A stretch of 12,011 bases of DNA from Bacteroidota bacterium. GTDB taxonomy: Bacteria; Bacteroidota; Bacteroidia; Cytophagales; Cyclobacteriaceae. Shown here piece by piece: positions 7,701 through 12,011 of this stretch. How positions within the stretch are numbered: the stretch's first letter is position 1; each line of letters begins with the position of its first letter. The DNA lies in assembly GCA_023417065.1 (NCBI GenBank), contig JAEZGH010000040.1:1-12011 (forward strand). The letters are read 5' to 3'. The translations under genes were made by a program, and so were the position numbers. The notes beneath the pieces are model-generated. The model had not been told where the DNA came from. It saw nothing but the letters and a program-made list of their open reading frames with translations, and made no database searches.

Positions 7701-7922
7701 AATAAGGGTTCTCTCAAGGCACTTGTACCGGATGGAGGATCACAGGTGACAGCTGTGTTACTGTATGACTCCTATGGACGCGAAATTGCTATAAATTCAT
7801 CCCTTTCTCAGTCCTCTGTAGACATTCAAATCTTAGCGGTGAGCACAGGTGGATTATATTTCTTACGGTCATTCCATAAGGATGGATCAGTACACACTTC
7901 ACCATTCATTCTTCAACCTTGA
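4776..7922 (+). CDS. Large secreted Asp-box beta-propeller protein with T9SS sorting domain
   Basis: A 1048-residue exported protein. Signal peptide: MKRSF, hydrophobic HILILLMAVLFA, then TTSAQ (to about 23). The N-terminal segment has GGPYSRFRRWNEYW (about 60-75) and WHEIGP (about 108), a lead-in common in Bacteroidota propeller proteins. Asp-box motifs (S/T-x-D-x-G-x-x-W) recur: TNDEGMNW (159), GSNYGANW (211), SVDGGSTW (338), SADGGANW (504) and TFDRGMSW (649), with a degenerate blade near 818 (LGVYYTNNEF). This indicates one or two sialidase/VPS10-like propellers. No sialidase catalytic set was recognised, so it is probably a binding rather than hydrolytic module. Residues about 874-938 resemble the 3-coathanger stack domain (RAGSQIRLLPGFRVSEGGKF, then HPC). 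The end (about 967-1048) is a type A T9SS sorting domain: VIYPNPNKG, then YDSYGREI, GLYFLRSF and FILQP. Thirteen bp after the upstream gene; GC is low. Substrate unknown. Confidence 0.88.
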   Translation: MKRSFHILILLMAVLFAPTTSAQWEIDFAGKDFFQLREHLRDHYDSLATVGDSSAFHEGGPYSRFRRWNEYWSLRLKDGTNFDDYFEAEALSRAALLTKSAGNTDPWHEIGPKDKPSLGVMDIGQGSQPGIGPIQFISFSNINADQMLCGSVIGGVWYTNDEGMNWVNGGSDTAPWKRSGCRYAVFKVGDPATWYAVNSEYFRYSGAILRGSNYGANWEVIADHSDFPASGIWTKVNKLVTDHANPDVLYVAAENRLWKSTDVNSTDPIWNEVFIQLPISIINHPIYGTNSSYVFTNDRFIHDLEIDPLNSNKLYATIRFTGEASPTQRVHFWRIMKSVDGGSTWLDMPNQPVHLFLYDSVLEVEKNADLVTIEMSKAQPNWLYVFYNINDQDPLPPNNGLVDQMYRISDAANGIWDLPLRQDILGVYGQGNAFGVDQVNGEDLWIENSFDLGRYSAYVNNVWLDYGDGHANELDYHVDVEDFVGDPDDEGVVWMANHGGIHRSADGGANWEWRGSGLAVAEVYRMANSYSEPDRLITGLFHDGSVLTEGSYGPNWQPDWKQLGGGDGQQPLIDHDEGNWVFWSSQGARWNKSDDYGNTRLSMSAWGYSLYWSEWETAGAIDYGVPNAIYQAGWNNGTEATNPMNIKRTFDRGMSWETISDFPAILGTGRKIVWRVFASPYDPNQLLVYFPDGHRVFRTRIARANATAVISSWEEIYVPRSDAWISDIDFDIENPDVLYFAYSSSAADQPVADGDEMLFKVDYYDPADPMDAISIDLSNWGGYMPVFLDDQLPNTGVGSEGVVLERGSNGGIYVATDLGVYYTNNEFLASNSGWKRLGASLPYVTCRGLEINYKANKLRAGLSGRGVWEHDLWCPEEGDLLLSYHLENGFFERMNNVTSTASINSTRNITYRAGSQIRLLPGFRVSEGGKFHAFIHPCNQGGNSFKSLPVGPNGGNFDVESEKHKNVGLVIYPNPNKGSLKALVPDGGSQVTAVLLYDSYGREIAINSSLSQSSVDIQILAVSTGGLYFLRSFHKDGSVHTSPFILQP

Positions 7923-7933
7923 TCAAGTTACCC

Positions 7934-8860
7934 ATGATGAGTAATTTCGTTCGTACCCAATTGCTTACTTTATTCATATTACCATCTAACGACTTGCTCT
8001 TTGCCCAATTCCCATCTTTTCCTGATCACAATGCGGTATGGGTGGAGACTGTCCATGAGGGACCAGACCTTATTGAGATTTATGCGTATCACATCAAGCA
8101 GGCTCAGAACGATACCATGATCAATGGAGCTTCATATACTACACTTTGGGCAGGTTTGGAAAACCAGGGTGGTGGCTTTGCAGGAGGAATCAAGGAGGAG
8201 ACCGATGGCAAGGTTTATTACTATCATCCCAATTCAGACTCTACCTATCTCCTTTATGATTTTGACCCTTTGCTAGGTGATAGTATGGAAGTGTGGGTAG
8301 GTAATATTTTGTACTCTGGTCCATTAACTCAAATGATGTACGTAGGCAGCATCGATACGCTTTACAATAATAATGGAACCATGTATAAAAGCATTGGTAT
8401 CTTAAGCCAATCAGCCCTTGAAGGCGCACAGGGAATCACTCAATGGTGGATCCAGGGGGTTGGTGGTACTGGTGGTCTATTTACAACTATTGGATCCTTG
8501 TCATTATCACAGGCAACAGGGCATGCTTGCATGAGCCACAATGATACCCTTTGGCCGGATGGCGTCCCCGGAAGTTGTGCCTCAATCATGTCGATTCCAA
8601 GTCGCACCTCTCCAGAATTCGATATATGGCCTAACCCCACGGCGGGCTTATTCACCGTGCGAATGCCTTTGGAGCGGGCAAAGGTCCAGGAGTTCTTGCT
8701 TTTCGACGCTTTAGGCCGTCAAATACCGATAAATGTGGAGAAGGGCCGGGCTAGTGTAGAGGTGGCCATCGCATCACCAGGTCGATCAGGTATTTACCTA
8801 TTGCGCTCGTTCCATGCTGATGGGACCAGTAGTTTTTCACGATTGATCCTACAGCCATGA
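7934..8860 (+). CDS. T9SS type A sorting domain-containing secreted protein, function unknown
   Basis: A 308-residue protein with signal peptide MMSNFVRTQLLTLFILP...LLFAQ (cleavage near 24-25). The middle part shows the layout of a widespread but uncharacterised Bacteroidota secreted family: NDTMINGASYTTLW (59-72), GGIKEETDGKVYYYHP (84-99), YLLYDFDPLLGDSMEV (105-120), SIDTLYNN (139-146), WIQGVGGTGGLF (172-183) and CMSHNDTLWP (199-208). The C-terminal 80 residues form a type A sorting domain: FDIWPNPTAGLF (229-240), LFDALGRQIP (256-265), GIYLLRSFHADG (286-297), ending SRLILQP. This domain resembles that of the preceding gene closely enough to suggest shared ancestry or gene conversion. The start is ATG 7934 or 7937, 11-14 bp after the upstream stop; a TTG at 7919 overlapping that stop is less likely. 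Co-transcribed with its neighbours; no enzymatic motif seen. Confidence 0.85.
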   Translation: MMSNFVRTQLLTLFILPSNDLLFAQFPSFPDHNAVWVETVHEGPDLIEIYAYHIKQAQNDTMINGASYTTLWAGLENQGGGFAGGIKEETDGKVYYYHPNSDSTYLLYDFDPLLGDSMEVWVGNILYSGPLTQMMYVGSIDTLYNNNGTMYKSIGILSQSALEGAQGITQWWIQGVGGTGGLFTTIGSLSLSQATGHACMSHNDTLWPDGVPGSCASIMSIPSRTSPEFDIWPNPTAGLFTVRMPLERAKVQEFLLFDALGRQIPINVEKGRASVEVAIASPGRSGIYLLRSFHADGTSSFSRLILQP

Positions 8861-8903
8861 AGAGATTTTTTTTGGGTGCGAGCATCCGTTGATGTGATCT
8901 GCG

Positions 8904-11327
8904 ATGGGCTATCCGCTCTTCCGGTTGCTCCATTGCCTGTTGATGGTACATGCTTCAAGTCTTTATGCACAAGATGTCCAAGTATTGGACGCGTTAAATA
9001 AGGATCCACTCGAGTATGTCACTCTTCACCATGCTTCCGGAATCATGGTCACGACCAATGCCGAAGGCATCGCGGATCTTACGCCATTCTCACAGATCGA
9101 CTCGGTGCATTTCCGGCTGGTAGGGTACCGGCCGCTCACCCTGTCACTTCAAGAGATCGCTGCGCTGGAGTATCGTATAGTGCTGGTGCCCCAACCCTTC
9201 ACCTTGGGAGAATTTACTGTAAGTGCCCACCGCTGGGAACAGGACGGTCAGCGTGTACCGAAACAGGTCACCGTGTTGCATTCGCGCGATGTGGCCTTCA
9301 CGAATCCGGGCACGGCCGCCGACCTACTTCAGCGCAGCGGCGAAATATTCGTGCAGCGCAGCCAGCTCGGTGGCGGCAGCCCGATGTTGCGTGGCTTTTC
9401 GGCCAACCGAGTACTGATCGTAGTGGATGGTGTACGGATGAACAACGCGATCTACCGCGGGGGCAACCTGCAGAATGTGATCGGCGTGGATGCCAATGCG
9501 ATCGAACGTGCCGAGGTGCTCCATGGCCCAGGTGCGATGACCTACGGCAGCGATGCGATCGGTGGCGTAATGGATTTCCACCTGCTGTCCCCGCGTTTTT
9601 CAACCGATAGCACCATGCTCGTGCAAGGCGGAGCCATGGCGCGGTATGCGTCGGCCCCTAACGAGCGAAGTGGCAATGTGCATGTTCGGTTGGGTGGTAA
9701 AAAACTTGCCTTCGTGGGCAGTGCGTCGGCAAGCCGTTTCGGCGATCTGCGAATGGGTTCCCATGGGCCGGATGACTTTCTGCGACCATGGTACGTGCAA
9801 CGCATCAATGGAACGGACAGCATGGTGTTGAACCCGGATCCAGAATTGCAGGTCGGGAGTGCCTTCGATCAACGGATGTTCATCGCGAAGCTGGCCTACA
9901 AGCCTGTTGAACCGCTGGAGATCGGCTTGAACTTCTACCACAGCACCACCAGCGATATACCACGATATGATCGTTTGATCGAACTTCGTGCGAATGGTGA
10001 TCCGCGCAGCGCCGAATGGTATTATGGTCCGCAGGAATGGACGATGAAGAGTGTTCACGTGCGCCACTCACGTAGCCATGGCATCTACGACAAGGCACGC
10101 TTGGTGGTGGCGCACCAGGATTATGGTGAAAGCCGCCATGATCGGAATTTTCAAAGCGCCACGAGGCGCAGCCAGACCGAGCGTGTATCGGGCATCTGGG
10201 CAACTCTGGACTTGAACAAGGAGATCTCGGAAAGACTCCAACTGCTGTATGGCGGAGAGTTCGTGCAGAACATGGTGAGTTCATCCGGATCCTTGTCTGA
10301 TATCGGCACCGCTGTCGATCAGCCCATCAATTCCCGCTATCCGGATGGATCGGAATGGCGCACCGCTTCGATATACGGTGGAGCGATCTTCGATGTCACC
10401 GAAAAGCTAACCCTTAGCGGGGGTATCCGCTATAATGCCGCACAATTGCATTGCGATTTCGACACCACGCTCTTTCCGTATCCGATAGCTGAAGCCGATC
10501 TAATAAGCAGCGCGGTCACGGGTAATCTTGGCGCTGCTCACCGCCCAGGCAGGGGCTGGAAATTTTCGTTCGACCTCAGCACCGGTTTCCGCGCGCCGAA
10601 CATCGATGATATAGGCAAGGTGTTCGAAAGTGAACCCGGTGCAGTGGTGGTACCCAATCCGCGCCTTGTGCCGGAGTATGCCTATAGTGCGGAAACGGCT
10701 CTTGAGAAAGTGATCAAAAGCAAGGCGCGCATACGCGGCGGTATCTACGCCACACTTTTGGACAGGGCGATGGTGCGGAGGCCATTCGAATTGAACGGTC
10801 TGGACAGCATCGTTTTCGCTGGAGAGCCAAGCCGCGTGGATGCGATCGTGAACGCTTCACAAGCCTGGGTCGTGGGTAGTTACATTGCCGCTGATGTGGT
10901 CATTTGCGAAGATCTCAAGGTGGATCTGCGCTACAATTGGCAGCGCGGCATGGAACAGGATGATGTGCTGGAACACGATGTTCCGTTGCGCCATGCGCCA
11001 CCTCCTTTCGGCCAGGCTGGTTTGGCGTGGGAACGAAAGGATCTGCGCATTCATGCGCAGGTGGTTTTCAGCGATGGCTTCAGTTATGAGGAATTGCCAC
11101 CCACTGAACAGGCGAAACCTGCGCTGTACGCAAAGGACGATCAAGGTAGACCCCATTCACCTTCCTGGTTTTCCCTCGATCTTCGAACCTCGTATCGGTT
11201 CAATGCATCATTGCTGCTCACCTTCGGTGTTGAGAACCTTACCGATCAAAGGTATCGGCCGTATTCGTCTGGGATCACTGCACCGGGGAGGAATGTGGTT
11301 TTGGCGATGCGGTACATGCTCAGCTAA
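8904..11327 (+). CDS. TonB-dependent outer-membrane receptor
   Basis: An 807-residue outer-membrane beta-barrel transporter. Signal peptide MGYPLFRLLHCLLMVHASSLYAQ (1-23). Residues 24-98 form a carboxypeptidase regulatory-like domain, the usual N-terminal extension in Bacteroidota: DALNKDPLEYVTLHHASG, then FRLVGYRPLTL. The plug domain is about 118-225: SPMLRGFSANRVLIVVDGVR (159-178), INNAIYRG-like MNNAIYRGGN (179-188), AIERAEVLHGPGAMTYGSDA (199-218) and IGGVM. The barrel follows, with the last strands GVENLTDQRYRPYSSGITAP (775-794) and a terminal MRYMLS. The plug wording resembles haem/haemoglobin and vitamin B12 receptors more than SusC proteins, and no SusD partner is nearby, so the cargo may be haem, a metal complex or a cofactor rather than a glycan; this is inference. 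It lies 43 bp after the T9SS cargo genes, but is GC-richer than they are. It ends one base from convergent rsmI. Confidence 0.92.
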   Translation: MGYPLFRLLHCLLMVHASSLYAQDVQVLDALNKDPLEYVTLHHASGIMVTTNAEGIADLTPFSQIDSVHFRLVGYRPLTLSLQEIAALEYRIVLVPQPFTLGEFTVSAHRWEQDGQRVPKQVTVLHSRDVAFTNPGTAADLLQRSGEIFVQRSQLGGGSPMLRGFSANRVLIVVDGVRMNNAIYRGGNLQNVIGVDANAIERAEVLHGPGAMTYGSDAIGGVMDFHLLSPRFSTDSTMLVQGGAMARYASAPNERSGNVHVRLGGKKLAFVGSASASRFGDLRMGSHGPDDFLRPWYVQRINGTDSMVLNPDPELQVGSAFDQRMFIAKLAYKPVEPLEIGLNFYHSTTSDIPRYDRLIELRANGDPRSAEWYYGPQEWTMKSVHVRHSRSHGIYDKARLVVAHQDYGESRHDRNFQSATRRSQTERVSGIWATLDLNKEISERLQLLYGGEFVQNMVSSSGSLSDIGTAVDQPINSRYPDGSEWRTASIYGGAIFDVTEKLTLSGGIRYNAAQLHCDFDTTLFPYPIAEADLISSAVTGNLGAAHRPGRGWKFSFDLSTGFRAPNIDDIGKVFESEPGAVVVPNPRLVPEYAYSAETALEKVIKSKARIRGGIYATLLDRAMVRRPFELNGLDSIVFAGEPSRVDAIVNASQAWVVGSYIAADVVICEDLKVDLRYNWQRGMEQDDVLEHDVPLRHAPPPFGQAGLAWERKDLRIHAQVVFSDGFSYEELPPTEQAKPALYAKDDQGRPHSPSWFSLDLRTSYRFNASLLLTFGVENLTDQRYRPYSSGITAPGRNVVLAMRYMLS

Positions 11328-11328
11328 C

Positions 11329-12011
11329 TCATCCTCCCCCCACAATAACCACGAATTCCCCCCGAGGCTCCTTGCCTTGAAAATGCGCCACCAATTCCGC
11401 CAGCGTTCCGCGCACCGTTTCCTCGTGCAGCTTGCTGATCTCGCGTGAAACGCTTGCGGGACGGTCACATCCGAAGATCTCCGCGAATTCCTTCAGTGTG
11501 CGCAATACGCGATGCGGACTTTCATAGAAGATCATCGTGCGCGTTTCGGAGGCCAGTTCCTTCAACCTTGTCTGACGGCCTTTCTTCACGGGGAGGAATC
11601 CTTCGAACACGAAGCGATCGGCGGGAAGTCCGCTGTTCACCAAGGCGGGTACAAATGCGGTTGCGCCCGGCAGACATTCCACCGAGATATTTTCCTTCAA
11701 CGCTTCACGCACCAGCAGGAAACCGGGATCGCTGATCGCGGGTGTTCCGGCATCGCTCACCAACGCGAAACGTTCGCCAGCGGCCATGCGCGCCACGAGC
11801 TGTTCCACCATACGGTGCTCGTTGTGCGTGTGGAAACTGATCAGTGGCCTTTCGATCGAAAGATGCTGCAGCAATCTTCCGGTGACCCGCGTGTCCTCGG
11901 CGATCACGGCATCCACTTCGGCCAGCACGCGTTGTGCGCGCATGGTGATGTCGAGGAGATTTCCGATCGGCGTGGGCACCACCACCAGCGATGCGCGGGA
12001 GACATTTTCAC
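11329..12011 (-). CDS. rsmI: 16S rRNA (cytidine1402-2'-O)-methyltransferase, 5' end missing
   Basis: RsmI uses S-adenosylmethionine to methylate the 2'-oxygen of C1402 in the 16S rRNA decoding centre. The frame includes the full set of tetrapyrrole-methylase-fold signatures: VVVPTPIGNLLDITMRA near the N-terminus, IAEDTRVTGRLLQHL, FHTHNEH, ALVSDAGTPAISDPGF, CLPGATAFVPALVNSGLP, FEGFLPVKKGRQTRL and MIFYESPHRV. The C-terminus is complete (EPRGEFVVIVGGG, stop 11331-11329). A GTG at 11985 gives 218 residues, but the frame is open through ENVSRASL to base 12011 with no stop or ATG. The real start is therefore probably outside the window, adding roughly 10 residues. The gene converges on the TonB receptor gene with a single base between stop codons. 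Confidence 0.95.
   Translation of the reverse strand, partial: ENVSRASLVVVPTPIGNLLDITMRAQRVLAEVDAVIAEDTRVTGRLLQHLSIERPLISFHTHNEHRMVEQLVARMAAGERFALVSDAGTPAISDPGFLLVREALKENISVECLPGATAFVPALVNSGLPADRFVFEGFLPVKKGRQTRLKELASETRTMIFYESPHRVLRTLKEFAEIFGCDRPASVSREISKLHEETVRGTLAELVAHFQGKEPRGEFVVIVGGG

Noticed and set aside
8866..8873. Run of eight T residues as an intrinsic terminator between the T9SS cargo and receptor genes
   Set aside because: No GC-rich inverted repeat precedes it, so it is more likely a simple homopolymer.
8904..11327. Receptor as a SusC-type glycan importer
   Set aside because: No susD-like gene is adjacent and the plug motifs read more like haem/cobalamin receptors; the protein is also shorter than typical SusC proteins of about 1000 residues.

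Overview
The window looks like chromosomal DNA of a Bacteroidota bacterium, probably Flavobacteriales-like with a moderately high GC background. This is inferred from three features: proteins with type IX secretion (T9SS) C-terminal sorting domains, SprB-type repeats, and a DAHP synthase fused to a C-terminal chorismate mutase, an arrangement common in Bacteroidota. No rRNA, tRNA, insertion sequence or CRISPR array was seen.

Left part, all on the minus strand. A quinone-oxidoreductase-like MDR enzyme (3282 to 2260) is followed by a tandem 13-bp repeat (2205-2273). Next comes an MntA/HepT nucleotidyltransferase-HEPN toxin-antitoxin pair (2167 to 1516) whose genes overlap by 8 bp. A non-coding block (1321-1515) follows, with a possible Flavo-1-like structured RNA and a large near-perfect palindrome. 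Then come the aromatic-pathway gene for DAHP synthase/chorismate mutase (1320 to 178) and the first 46 codons of a secreted protein that leaves the window at base 1. That last gene is easy to miss because only its signal peptide and the start of its mature part are inside the window.

Right part, plus strand. Four closely spaced genes (3488-11327; gaps of 13, 11 and 43 bp) all encode exported or envelope proteins: an SprB-repeat/tail-fibre-like adhesin candidate, a 1048-residue Asp-box beta-propeller protein with coat-hanger and T9SS sorting domains, a 308-residue T9SS cargo protein of unknown function, and a TonB-dependent outer-membrane receptor. The first three are visibly lower in GC than the receptor and the flanking housekeeping genes. 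The layout suggests a surface module: extracellular proteins that bind or process something, and a receptor that imports it. The substrate cannot be read from the sequence.

The right edge holds rsmI (16S rRNA 2'-O-methyltransferase), tail to tail with the receptor gene with one base between them and its 5' end cut off by the window.

The best candidates for something undescribed are the four-gene surface operon and the structured non-coding block upstream of aroF. In that block the 27-bp palindrome is fully pairable only as a minus-strand RNA.
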